From: an uncultured Tateyamaria sp.
GTDB lineage: Bacteria > Pseudomonadota > Alphaproteobacteria > Rhodobacterales > Rhodobacteraceae
DNA: 64,000 nt
NCBI RefSeq assembly: GCF_947503045.1
Contig: NZ_CANNCF010000001.1
Location: forward strand, 868,001-932,000
Direction of reading: 5' to 3'
Shown: one piece after another, positions 44,373-52,647 of the stretch
Numbering within the stretch: position 1 is the first letter of the stretch
How the letters are laid out: each line of letters begins with the position of its first letter
Translations under genes and position numbers: made by a program
The notes under the pieces: model-generated
The model's database searches: none
What the model saw: only the letters and a program-made list of their open reading frames with translations
What the model was told of the DNA's origin: nothing

Positions 44373-44972
44373 ATGCCTGCACTTGCCCCCACGACCTATC
44401 AGGCACGGATCACCTGGCTGGGCCATGTGCCCGATCGCAAAGCATCCCTGCGGGCGGTGCCGGTTGAGGCGGTTGACGTCACGCTGGACGGTTTTGGCGG
44501 CGAAAGCCACAGCGGCGCGACGCGGCAGTCCTGCGTGCGGGTCAAAACGCAGTACCAGCAAGGCACCGTCATTCGCAACGTGCGCCAACTGAGCATTGTC
44601 AGCGCCGAAGAATTGGCCGCGACAGCCGCCGCCATGGAGCTTGATGCCATTGACCCTGCACTGATCGGGGCCTCGATGGTGATCGAGGGCATCCCGGATT
44701 TCAGCCACGTGCCCCCGTCCTCGCGATTGATGTCAGTCAGCGGCGTGGGGCTGGCCATCGATATGCAGAACCGTCCCTGCAGCCTCCCGGCCCGAGAGAT
44801 CGAACAACAGGCTCCGGGCTTTGGGGGGCGCTACAAATCGGCGGCCAAAGGGCGGCGCGGCGTGACGGCCTGGGTCGAGCATGGCGGACATTTGACAGTG
44901 GGCGATGAACTGACCCTGCATGTGCCGGACCAGCCGGTCTGGGCACATCTGGACGCAGCGCGTCAGGGATAG
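44373..44972 (+). CDS. MOSC domain-containing protein
   Basis: 199 residues from the ATG at 44373 (MPALAPTTYQARITWLGHVP) with GGAG 9-12 bases upstream. 'HSGATRQSCVRVKTQYQQGT', 'RQLSIVSAEELAATAAAMEL' and 'GASMVIEGIPDFSHVPPSSRL' (in part) follow the MOSC beta-barrel order, ending 'GVTAWVEHGGHLTVGDELTL'. MOSC proteins handle sulfur or molybdenum-cofactor related transfers. The family's conserved cysteine is plausibly the one in 'NRPCSLPARE'. Confidence 0.85.
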   Translation: MPALAPTTYQARITWLGHVPDRKASLRAVPVEAVDVTLDGFGGESHSGATRQSCVRVKTQYQQGTVIRNVRQLSIVSAEELAATAAAMELDAIDPALIGASMVIEGIPDFSHVPPSSRLMSVSGVGLAIDMQNRPCSLPAREIEQQAPGFGGRYKSAAKGRRGVTAWVEHGGHLTVGDELTLHVPDQPVWAHLDAARQG

Positions 44973-45118
44973 GACTGCAGGCGTTCCGCAAAGCGCGCCT
45001 TATGCAGGCCCCACATCTACGGCAGAGATGCCTTCCAACCCCGTCTTGACCCTTGATTTTCAAAGCAATTCGCAGGCAAGCTTCGCCGCGAAGAACTGCC
45101 TTTGGGGAAGGGTACGGC

Positions 45119-45832
45119 GTGATAGATTACTACCTGGTGGCCGGGTACGGTGGCGTGGCCTTTTACCTCGGCTCCTACGGGCTGCTGCAACTGGGCGTGC
45201 TGAAGGGCAACAGCTATACCTACGCGGCGATGAACCTGATGGCCGCGGCCCTTGTTTTGGTGTCCCTGTTTCGCAACTGGAACCTGTTTTCGGCGATCAT
45301 CCAGATCAGTTGGATCACCCTTTCGGTGGTCGGCATCGCGCGGGTCTGGGTGATGAGCAACATGCTGCGTTTCAGCGACGAGGAACAGGAGTTGCTCAAG
45401 ACCCGTTTTCCGGCCCTGCGCGCGATCGAGGCCAAAAAGCTGATGGATGCCGGCACCTGGCACAACGGTGACGCGGGTGATGCGCTGACCCAACAGGGCG
45501 AGCCGGTCGAGGCGCTGACCTACCTCGCCGAAGGGGGCGTGGACATCGACGTGGGCGGACAGATCATCGCGCAGGTCGGCCCCGGCCAGTTCATCGGCGA
45601 GATGGCCTGCATGACCAGTGGCCCCGCCAGCGCGTCCGTGCGCCTGAACCAGCCGACCCGTTTTTTCAGCGCACCCTCAGATGCCCTGCGCCGTCTGGTG
45701 CGGCGCAATCCGGACATCGCGCCGCACCTCGATCTGGCCTTTTCGGGCAATATCCGCAGCAAGTTGATGGCCACCAACACGGTTCTGGAACAGACGATGA
45801 AAGCACGCGAAACCGTTCCTGCCCCCGACTGA
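45119..45832 (+). CDS. CBU_0592-like membrane domain fused to a cNMP-binding-type fold
   Basis: 237 residues from the GTG at 45119, with GGGAAGGG 5-12 bases upstream; no good ATG is in frame nearby. Three short membrane spans ('DYYLVAGYGGVAFYLGSYGL', 'YTYAAMNLMAAALVLVSLF', 'AIIQISWITLSVVGIARVW') match the CBU_0592-like domain. Residues about 130-210 form a CRP-like beta-roll ('PVEALTYLAEGGVDIDVGG', 'VGPGQFIGEMACMTSGPAS'). The canonical phosphate-binding Arg (R-S/T-A-x-V) is not where expected: the sequence reads GPASASVRL. Ligand binding is therefore doubtful. The function is unknown. Confidence 0.8.
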   Translation: MIDYYLVAGYGGVAFYLGSYGLLQLGVLKGNSYTYAAMNLMAAALVLVSLFRNWNLFSAIIQISWITLSVVGIARVWVMSNMLRFSDEEQELLKTRFPALRAIEAKKLMDAGTWHNGDAGDALTQQGEPVEALTYLAEGGVDIDVGGQIIAQVGPGQFIGEMACMTSGPASASVRLNQPTRFFSAPSDALRRLVRRNPDIAPHLDLAFSGNIRSKLMATNTVLEQTMKARETVPAPD

Positions 45833-45853
45833 TCGTTTCCGAAACGAAACGAT
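45832..45853 (+). terminator. hairpin at the 3' end of the cNMP-fold gene
   Basis: ATCGTTTC-CGAAAC-GAAACGAT is a perfect 8-bp stem starting in the stop codon. No T-run follows, so it may be a weak terminator or an operator upstream of fhs. Confidence 0.45.
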
Positions 45854-45970
45854 GGCGCGCATCGTGGCCGCTCAACCGCGCCGAAATGTCGGATTCGCAC
45901 GTATGGGCTCTGGGCATGCGCCTGTATGCAGGTCACGACAAACGTGCCCATTTGACTTGCGGGGAGCATC

Positions 45971-47647
45971 ATGGCCTACAAATCCGACATCGAAATCGCG
46001 CGCGAGGCGCAAAAGAAACCGATCCAGGAGATCGGGGCCAAGATCGGCATCGACAGCGCCGACCTGCTGCCATACGGCCATGACAAGGCCAAGGTCAGCC
46101 AGTCCTTTATCAACTCGGTCCAGGGTCGGGAAGACGGCAAGCTGATCCTTGTCACGGCGATCAATCCCACGCCTGCGGGTGAAGGCAAGACAACAACCAC
46201 GGTGGGTCTGGGCGATGGCCTGAACCGCATCGGCAAAAATGCGATGGTCTGCATCCGCGAGGCCTCGCTGGGCCCGAACTTTGGTATGAAGGGTGGCGCC
46301 GCCGGGGGTGGTTACGCTCAGATTGTCCCGATGGAAGAGATGAACCTGCACTTCACAGGGGATTTTCACGCAATCACCTCGGCCCACTCGCTGCTGAGCG
46401 CGATGATCGACAACCACATCTATTGGGGCAACAGCCTTGAAATCGACACCCGCCGCGTTGTGTGGCGCCGCGTGGTCGACATGAACGACCGGGCCCTGCG
46501 CCAGATCACGGCGTCCCTGGGCGGTGTGGCCAACGGCTTCCCGCGCGAGGCGGGTTTTGACATCACCGTTGCCTCCGAAGTCATGGCGATCCTGTGCCTC
46601 GCCAAGGACCTCGCGGATCTGCAGAACCGTCTGGGCGACATGATCGTGGCCTATCGCCGCGACCGCTCGCCGGTCTTCTGCCGCGACATCAAGGCCGATG
46701 GCGCAATGACCGTTCTGCTCAAGGACGCGATGCAGCCCAACATCGTGCAGACACTGGAAAACAACCCGGCCTTTGTGCATGGCGGCCCGTTTGCCAACAT
46801 CGCCCATGGCTGTAACTCGGTCATCGCGACGTCCACGGCGCTCAAGCTGACCGATTACGTCGTGACCGAAGCCGGGTTCGGCGCCGACCTTGGCGCCGAA
46901 AAGTTCATGAACATCAAGTGCCGCAAGGCGGGTCTTGCCCCGTCCGTGGTGGTCTGTGTGGCCACCGTGCGCGCGATGAAGATGAACGGCGGCGTGGCCA
47001 AGGCCGATCTGGGGGCCGAGAATGTCGACGCCGTCAAGGCCGGTTGCCCCAACCTTGGCCGTCACATCGAGAACTTGAAATCCTTTGGGGTCCCGGTGGT
47101 CGTGGCGATCAACCACTTTGTCACCGACACGGACGCCGAAGTGCAGGCGATCAAGGACTTTGTGGCCAGCCATGGTGCCGAAGCGGTCCTGTCGCGCCAT
47201 TGGGAACTCGGGTCCGAAGGATCGGCCGACCTAGCCACCAAAGTCGCCGAACTGGCGGATGCGGGCACAGCCAACTTCGCCCCGATCTATCCAGACGAGA
47301 TGTCGCTGGCCAACAAGATCCAGACTATCGCCAAGCGGATCTACCGTGCCGATGAGGCGCTGATGGATCAAAAGATCCGCGACCAGCTGAAGCTTTGGGA
47401 AGAGCAGGGCTATGGGCATCTGCCGGTCTGCATGGCCAAGACGCAGTACTCGTTCTCGACCGATCCGACCTTGCGCGGTGCGCCCACCGGGTTCTCCGTG
47501 CCGGTGCGCGAAGTGCGCCTGTCTGCCGGTGCCGGGTTTGTCGTGGTTGTCTGCGGCGAGATCATGACGATGCCGGGCCTGCCCCGCGTACCGTCCGCCG
47601 AGAGCATTCATCTCAATGACGCAGGCCAGATCGAAGGCCTGTTCTGA
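45971..47647 (+). CDS. fhs: formate--tetrahydrofolate ligase
   Basis: 558 residues starting [20 protein letters not shown], preceded by a GGGGAG site. The P-loop-like '[20 protein letters not shown]', '[20 protein letters not shown]' (in part), '[20 protein letters not shown]' and '[19 protein letters not shown]' are diagnostic. It makes 10-formyl-tetrahydrofolate from formate with ATP. folD lies two genes on, giving formate to methylene-THF interconversion. Confidence 0.97.
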   Translation: MAYKSDIEIAREAQKKPIQEIGAKIGIDSADLLPYGHDKAKVSQSFINSVQGREDGKLILVTAINPTPAGEGKTTTTVGLGDGLNRIGKNAMVCIREASLGPNFGMKGGAAGGGYAQIVPMEEMNLHFTGDFHAITSAHSLLSAMIDNHIYWGNSLEIDTRRVVWRRVVDMNDRALRQITASLGGVANGFPREAGFDITVASEVMAILCLAKDLADLQNRLGDMIVAYRRDRSPVFCRDIKADGAMTVLLKDAMQPNIVQTLENNPAFVHGGPFANIAHGCNSVIATSTALKLTDYVVTEAGFGADLGAEKFMNIKCRKAGLAPSVVVCVATVRAMKMNGGVAKADLGAENVDAVKAGCPNLGRHIENLKSFGVPVVVAINHFVTDTDAEVQAIKDFVASHGAEAVLSRHWELGSEGSADLATKVAELADAGTANFAPIYPDEMSLANKIQTIAKRIYRADEALMDQKIRDQLKLWEEQGYGHLPVCMAKTQYSFSTDPTLRGAPTGFSVPVREVRLSAGAGFVVVVCGEIMTMPGLPRVPSAESIHLNDAGQIEGLF

Positions 47648-47651
47648 TCCG

Positions 47652-47673
47652 GGCGGGGTCAACCCCGCCTTAC
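47652..47673 (+). terminator. hairpin after fhs, CCTTAC-tailed
   Basis: GGCGGGG-TCAA-CCCCGCC followed by TTAC, four bases after the fhs stop. The design matches the hairpin after ileS. Possible terminator; also a repeat family member. Confidence 0.55.
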
Positions 47674-47682
47674 AGATCACAC

Positions 47683-47710
47683 GGCCCTGTCACGATTTTG
47701 GGACAGGGCC
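47683..47710 (+). terminator. second hairpin after fhs
   Basis: GGCCCTGTC, a 10-base loop containing TTTT, then GACAGGGCC. A 9-bp perfect stem without a trailing T-run. Together with the previous hairpin it gives a double stem between fhs and the next gene. Confidence 0.5.
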
Positions 47711-47775
47711 GCACAGCGATTGACCCGGTGACCCGCAGGCCCCAGCCTGTGGTCAAACAACCGGAGGAAAGACTC

Positions 47776-48252
47776 ATGATGATCCGAACGATAGCTGCGA
47801 TACTCACCGTGATGGCTGCGACGATGGCAGGCGCGCAAGACCGGTATGAAGGGTATTACTATCCCGAAATCACCTCGATCGAGGATTTTACCCGCGTCAT
47901 CCGAGAGGCTCCGAATTCGGGCAAGGACGTGCGCGTCGGATTTGTAACCAACCTGACCGTCGCACAACTGGCCGCCCCTGAAAGCCCGCGTTTCGTGTTC
48001 TTTGCCAAGGGTGCGGATGCCAGACATCTCAACGTGATCGCGCTGGATGATGACGTGTTTGCAACGCTTTTCCGTGCCCGCGCAGTGCTGGCGCAGATGA
48101 CGTCGAACATGCGCAACAATGAATTCTTCCGCCAACAGAACCTCGAAACTGTGGCGACCTTTTACGACCTTTTGCAGTTCATGGATTTTGACACGCTGGT
48201 GATCAGCGATGGCAAGACATGGGCCCATCAGGTCAATCTGACCCGGAACTAG
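47776..48252 (+). CDS. secreted hypothetical protein, 158 aa
   Basis: From the ATG at 47776, preceded by GGAGGAAAG. Signal peptide MMIRTIAAILTVMAATMAGA, then 'QDRYEGYYYPEITSIEDFTR' and 'DARHLNVIALDDDVFATLFR'. No cysteine pairs, haem or enzyme motif are seen. It lies between fhs and folD, 12 bases before folD; a folate role is not supported by its periplasmic location. I do not recognise a family. Confidence 0.8.
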   Translation: MMIRTIAAILTVMAATMAGAQDRYEGYYYPEITSIEDFTRVIREAPNSGKDVRVGFVTNLTVAQLAAPESPRFVFFAKGADARHLNVIALDDDVFATLFRARAVLAQMTSNMRNNEFFRQQNLETVATFYDLLQFMDFDTLVISDGKTWAHQVNLTRN

Positions 48253-48264
48253 AAAGGACGACGC

Positions 48265-49164
48265 ATGACTGCGACCCTCATCGATGGCAAGGCCTTTGCC
48301 GCAACCGTGCGCGCCAAGGTCGCGGACCATGTGACCCGCCTCAAGGCAGATCACGGGGTCACCCCCGGTCTCGCGGTCATTCTGGTGGGCGCGGACCCGG
48401 CCAGCGAGGTCTATGTCGCGGCCAAGCACAAGCAGACGGTCGAGGTCGGCATGGCCTCGTTCGAGCATCGCCTGCCTGCGGATGTCTCCGAAGAGGTGCT
48501 GTTTGCGCTGATTGATGAGCTGAATGCCGACCCCTCCGTGCACGGCATCCTGTGCCAGTTTCCGGTGCCCGATCACTTGGATGAACGCGCCGTTGTGGCC
48601 CGAATCGACCCGGCCAAGGATGTCGACGGGCTGAGCGTGGTCAATGCCGGTCTGCTGGCCAGTGGCGAAACGGGGCTGGTGTCGTGCACGCCGCTCGGCT
48701 GCCTGATGCTGCTGCGTGACCAGTTGGGCAATATGTCTGGGATGGAGGCCGTGGTGATTGGCCGCTCGAACCTGTTCGGCAAGCCCATGGGGCAGCTTCT
48801 GTTGCGTGAAAACTGCACCGTCACCATCGCCCATTCCCGCACCAAGGACCTGGCCGCGGTGTGTCGCCGTGCCGACATTTTGGTCGCGGCTGTCGGCCGG
48901 GCCGAGATGGTCGAAGCGGATTGGGTCAAGCCCGGAGCCACGGTCATCGACGTGGGTATCACCCGCATCCCTCACCCTGAAAAACCCGGCAAAACCAAGC
49001 TGCTGGGCGATGTGAACTTCGATCAGGCCGCAACCGTGGCCCGCGCGATCACCCCCGTCCCGGGCGGCGTCGGTCCCATGACCATCGCCTGCCTGCTGGC
49101 CAACACCCTTACCGCCTGTTGCCGCGCTCATGACTTGGCCGAACCCGAAGGGCTGACCGCCTAA
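48265..49164 (+). CDS. folD: bifunctional methylenetetrahydrofolate dehydrogenase / cyclohydrolase
   Basis: 299 residues starting [20 protein letters not shown]. Key motifs: '[20 protein letters not shown]' with the catalytic lysine region, '[20 protein letters not shown]' (in part), '[19 protein letters not shown]' (NADP site) and '[18 protein letters not shown]'. It interconverts 5,10-methylene- and 10-formyl-THF. The stop overlaps the convergent pdeM stop by four bases. Confidence 0.97.
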   Translation: MTATLIDGKAFAATVRAKVADHVTRLKADHGVTPGLAVILVGADPASEVYVAAKHKQTVEVGMASFEHRLPADVSEEVLFALIDELNADPSVHGILCQFPVPDHLDERAVVARIDPAKDVDGLSVVNAGLLASGETGLVSCTPLGCLMLLRDQLGNMSGMEAVVIGRSNLFGKPMGQLLLRENCTVTIAHSRTKDLAAVCRRADILVAAVGRAEMVEADWVKPGATVIDVGITRIPHPEKPGKTKLLGDVNFDQAATVARAITPVPGGVGPMTIACLLANTLTACCRAHDLAEPEGLTA

Positions 49165-49823
49165 CGCGGCATCGGCACCCGCACCGGGTGGGCCCCTGTC
49201 AGCACCGCCTGCGCGTCGCTGCGCATGAGCGTGGTGAGCGTTGCATCATGGCTGCGCAAACCGCCCGTATAGGTGCCATAGGCGGGCATGATCAGCCGAT
49301 CATTGTCGATCAGGAACGCCGGCCGCGTGATCGCCCGTCCGCGCGTCGCAAGCGTCGCCTTGGGGTGGTAATGGCCCGAGATCTCTCCGTGCGTTCCGGC
49401 CTCGGCGATGTGGCGAAAGGTCAGGGGGCCTTGTGACAGTTCGCCCAGATGCGAGCCGCCAAACTCGACCGGACCGGGGTCGTGATTGCCCTCGATCCAG
49501 ATCCAGCGGCGCCCTGCCTGCAAACGTGTGATCCAGAGGCGCTCGTCTTCTGGCAGGGACCGGGCAGCGGTCAGATCGTCAAAGCTGTCACCAAGGCAGA
49601 TTACGGTGCGCGCGCCCGTCTGTTCGAGGTCATTTGCCAGCCGGGTAAGCGTGTCGCGCGTCTCGTAAGGGGGCAGGTGGCCGCCGCCGCGCCGGGCGAT
49701 CCGCTCGGCCTTGCCCAGATGCAGATCAGAAACGCAGAGCAGCGCCTGATCCGGCCAGAACAAGGCACCCGAGCCGAGCGCCTTGAGCGCGGTGCCCGCC
49801 AATGTGAGATCGCACGTGTTCAT
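49161..49823 (-). CDS. pdeM: ligase-associated DNA damage response endonuclease PdeM
   Basis: 220-residue metallophosphoesterase starting [20 protein letters not shown]. Metal ligands are in '[18 protein letters not shown]', '[17 protein letters not shown]', '[15 protein letters not shown]' and '[12 protein letters not shown]'. PdeM is named for its association with a DNA ligase, an exonuclease and a DEXH helicase. Here only the helicase (upstream, 112-base gap with repeat copy D) is present. Confidence 0.92.
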   Translation of the reverse strand: MNTCDLTLAGTALKALGSGALFWPDQALLCVSDLHLGKAERIARRGGGHLPPYETRDTLTRLANDLEQTGARTVICLGDSFDDLTAARSLPEDERLWITRLQAGRRWIWIEGNHDPGPVEFGGSHLGELSQGPLTFRHIAEAGTHGEISGHYHPKATLATRGRAITRPAFLIDNDRLIMPAYGTYTGGLRSHDATLTTLMRSDAQAVLTGAHPVRVPMPR

Positions 49824-49848
49824 ACTTTGTTCATATCTGTGCTGATTG

Positions 49849-49870
49849 GGCGCATCAAGATGCGCCTTAC
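49849..49870 (+). repeat. CCTTAC-tailed hairpin adjoining repeat copy D
   Basis: GCGCATC-AA-GATGCGC followed by CTTAC. It is the third example of the hairpin seen after ileS and fhs and leads straight into copy D of the dispersed repeat, forming a chain of three stems. Confidence 0.55.
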
Positions 49871-49873
49871 GGA

Positions 49874-49933
49874 TTTGGGGCTCTGCCCCGTCGCTGACGC
49901 GACTCCCCGGGATTTTTTCAAATCAGAGAAGGG
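49874..49933 (+). repeat. dispersed repeat, copy D (plus orientation)
   Basis: GGGGCTCTGCCCC hairpin, GTCGC-TGAC-GCGAC second hairpin, TCCCCGGGATTTTTT, CAAAT, CAGAGAAGG. The two flanking genes (helicase and pdeM) are on the minus strand, so this copy is not placed as a terminator for either. It ends within a few bases of the helicase stop codon. Confidence 0.8.
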
Positions 49934-49935
49934 GG

Positions 49936-52374
49936 TCAGAACGGCACCCGCCTGTCCCGTTTCGGGGGATCGGCGGGCAGGCCTGCGGTGCTCATCAGGC
50001 GCGCGGCCTCTTCGGCCAGCAGCTTTTCCTCGGCCAGCCCTTTGATCGGGACGCGCCCCACCTCCAGCAGCAGGGGGGCGGCGAGGGGCGTGACCCGCTC
50101 AAGTTCGATCAGATCAATCCGGTCGCCGATGCGTGCCGCCATCTCTTCGATCCGGCCAAAGTCGACAAGGCCGCGCATCGCCTCTTGCCGCGTGATGTTC
50201 AGCATCAGGTGGTCGGGATCGTACTTTGCCAGCGTATCGTAAAGAATGTCTGAACTGAACGTCGCCTGCCGTCCGGTCTTGCGGTTGGAGGGCAGATTGC
50301 GCTCGATCAGGCCCGCGATGGTGGCTGATGCGCGGAAGGTGCGTTTCATCACCGCGTTGCCCGCCAGCCAGCGATCAAGCCCGTCGCGCAAGGACGCGAT
50401 GTCAAACAGCGGGGCCGGGTCGCGGATCGGATCAAGGCCCCAGATCAGAATGGCATAGTCCGTGGCAAGAAAGCCAAGCGGGTTGAGGCCGGTTTCCTCC
50501 ATCCGTTTGGTCAGCAAAAGACCAAGCGTTTGCATGGCGTTACGCCCGGCAAAACCATAGACTGCGGCGTGGACGCGCCCGTCATGGGGAAAGCTTTCGA
50601 TCAGCAAGCGCCCCGGTTCGGGCAGGCGCGAAACCTGCCGTTGCAGCGTGAGCCAGTCTGCTGTGTGCGCGGGCAGGTCAGGCCAGGCGTCGCGCTGAAA
50701 CATCTCGATGATGCGGTGGCTGAGTTGGGTGGAGGTGGCGAATTTGGTGCCCAGAAAGGTCGCGATCTTGGGCTTTTTGGCCGCATCGCGGGTCACTTGC
50801 ACGGTCATTTCGCGCAATGAGTCATAGCGCACGATCTGCCCGCCGATCAGGAACGTGTCGCCGGGGGTGAGCGAGGCGGCAAAGCCCTCCTCGATCTCGC
50901 CGAGCGGCTTACCGCCGCGTCCCTTGAAACGCACCTTGAGCGTGTCGGTGTCCTGAATGGTGCCGATGTTCATGCGTATCCGCTGGGCGCTGCGTGGGTC
51001 GCGCAATTGCCATTGACCGTCGGTGCGCTGTTGCAATCGTTGCCACTGGTCATAGGCGCGCAGGGCGTAGCCTCCCGTCGCGCAGAAATCGAGGCAGGCG
51101 TCGAATTCTTCTTTGGTTAGAGTGCTGTAGGCGCCTGCGGAGGTGACCTCCTTGTAGAGTGTGTCAGCATCAAAAGGCCCGGAGGCAGCGGCGATCAGGA
51201 TGTGCTGGCAGAGCACATCGCGCGGACCGGGACCGCGGGGATCACCGTCAAGCGCGCCTTCTTTCACGGCCCCAAGCGCGGCGACGCATTCGACCACTTC
51301 GAAACGATTGGCGGGCACAAGCAGCGCCTTGGACGGCGCGTTGTACCGGTGGTTGGCGCGCCCGATCCGCTGCACGAGGCGTTTGACGTTCTTGGGCGCG
51401 CCGATCTGGATGATCAGGTCCACGTCGCCCCAATCGATGCCCAGATCGAGCGTGCCGGTGCAGACAATCGCCTTGAGCTGACCTGCGACCATCGCCTGTT
51501 CGACCTTTTCGCGCTGTTGGCGGTCGAGGCTGCCGTGATGAATGCCGATGGGCAGCCCTTCATCATTGGCGAGCCAGATATTGTGAAAATAAAGCTCGGC
51601 CTGAGCGCGGGTGTTGTGGAAAATAAGCGTTGTTTTATGCGCCTTTACCTGTTCGAGCACGGCCGGGATAGCGTATTTGCCACCCGCGCCGGACCAGGGC
51701 GGCGCCTCGTCCGTGACCAGCATCTGGATGTCGGGTGCGGGGCCGGGATCGGAGTGCAGAATGGGGCAGGGATCGGGGTGGCGGGCGAGCAGGTGGGCGA
51801 TGGCATCCGGGTCCTCGACCGTGGCCGAGAGGCCCACGCGTTTGAGGTCGGGGCACATGGCTTGCAGACGCGAGAGCGCAAGGAACATCTGATCGCCCCG
51901 CTTGCTTTCCGCCAATGCGTGGATTTCGTCCACGATCACCCGTTTGAGGCCTGCAAACATGCGCGGTGCGTCCTCGTAACTTGTTAAAAGCGCAAGACTT
52001 TCCGGGGTCGTCAGCAGGATGTGGGGTGGGTCGGCGCGTTGCCGTTTCTTTTGCGTGGCTGAGGTATCGCCGGTGCGGTCCTCGATGCGGATCGGCAGGT
52101 CCATTTCCTCGACCGGGGTGCGCAGGTTGCGCTTGATATCGGCCGCCAGCGCCTTGAGCGGAGAGATGTAGAGCGTGTGTATTCCGTCATGTTCTCCGTC
52201 ACTTAGGTCCGCCAGAGAGGGCAGGAACCCTGCGAGCGTCTTGCCCCCGCCGGTCGGGGCGATGAGGAGCAGGGCGGGTTCATCCGCGCGCTCGAGCATG
52301 GCCTGCTGATGCGGGTGGATCGTCCAGCCGCGGGAGGCGAACCAACTGGTGAAGTGTGCGGGGAGCGTGGCCAT
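49936..52374 (-). CDS. ligase-associated DNA damage response DEXH-box helicase (Lhr-like)
   Basis: 812 residues from the ATG at 52374 (MATLPAHFTSWFASRGWTIH); the frame extends upstream but only through tandem palindromes. Walker A is 'LLIAPTGGGKTLAGFLPSL', motif II DEIH ('RVIVDEIHALAESKRG'), motif III 'VGLSATVEDP', 'IFHNTRAQAELYF' and motif VI 'RLVQRIGRANHRY'. The Lhr-core winged-helix and DEAD-associated C-terminal regions follow. It unwinds DNA or RNA-DNA hybrids 3'-5'. pdeM lies downstream. Confidence 0.93.
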   Translation of the reverse strand: MATLPAHFTSWFASRGWTIHPHQQAMLERADEPALLLIAPTGGGKTLAGFLPSLADLSDGEHDGIHTLYISPLKALAADIKRNLRTPVEEMDLPIRIEDRTGDTSATQKKRQRADPPHILLTTPESLALLTSYEDAPRMFAGLKRVIVDEIHALAESKRGDQMFLALSRLQAMCPDLKRVGLSATVEDPDAIAHLLARHPDPCPILHSDPGPAPDIQMLVTDEAPPWSGAGGKYAIPAVLEQVKAHKTTLIFHNTRAQAELYFHNIWLANDEGLPIGIHHGSLDRQQREKVEQAMVAGQLKAIVCTGTLDLGIDWGDVDLIIQIGAPKNVKRLVQRIGRANHRYNAPSKALLVPANRFEVVECVAALGAVKEGALDGDPRGPGPRDVLCQHILIAAASGPFDADTLYKEVTSAGAYSTLTKEEFDACLDFCATGGYALRAYDQWQRLQQRTDGQWQLRDPRSAQRIRMNIGTIQDTDTLKVRFKGRGGKPLGEIEEGFAASLTPGDTFLIGGQIVRYDSLREMTVQVTRDAAKKPKIATFLGTKFATSTQLSHRIIEMFQRDAWPDLPAHTADWLTLQRQVSRLPEPGRLLIESFPHDGRVHAAVYGFAGRNAMQTLGLLLTKRMEETGLNPLGFLATDYAILIWGLDPIRDPAPLFDIASLRDGLDRWLAGNAVMKRTFRASATIAGLIERNLPSNRKTGRQATFSSDILYDTLAKYDPDHLMLNITRQEAMRGLVDFGRIEEMAARIGDRIDLIELERVTPLAAPLLLEVGRVPIKGLAEEKLLAEEAARLMSTAGLPADPPKRDRRVPF

Positions 52375-52399
52375 CGCCGCAAATGTAGCAGGCTGCGGA

Positions 52400-52477
52400 T
52401 TGGGGGCCAGCCCCCAAAGAAACCAACACTTGGGGGCCGGCCCCCAAACAGACCGCCATTGGGGGCCAGCCCCCAAA
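52400..52477. repeat. three tandem palindromes upstream of the helicase gene
   Basis: TTGGGGGCC-A/G-GCCCCCAA-type units at 52400-52418, 52430-52448 and 52459-52477, spaced 30 and 29 bases, with the middle unit differing at one central base. They lie 26-103 bases upstream of the helicase start, in its probable promoter or leader. The third unit doubles as the hairpin of dispersed repeat copy E. Confidence 0.85.
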
Positions 52478-52508
52478 CCCCCGGGATTTTTGTTAATCAG
52501 AGAAGGGA
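52459..52508 (+). repeat. dispersed repeat, copy E (plus orientation)
   Basis: GGGGGCCAGCCCCC hairpin, ACCCCCGGGATTTTT, GTTAAT, CAGAGAAGG. It is between two minus-strand genes (helicase start and dehydrogenase end), again not in a simple terminator position. The hairpin sequence differs from copies B-D while remaining palindromic. Confidence 0.75.
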
Positions 52509-52647
52509 CTGGGCGCGTTTGGTGTTTTTACTCTATTTTCAGGGAGGTTAAGGCGAAAAACGCGATACACGGAGTGTGCACACCCTGTGCACCATGTGTG
52601 CACCGACTGGCATACGGAGGCCAAATCTTAATGCGGCGTGCGCTGTG

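Noticed and set aside
45833-45970. A folate riboswitch upstream of fhs
   Set aside because: Only one simple 8-bp hairpin at the end of the preceding gene is visible; no conserved riboswitch core could be recognised by eye.
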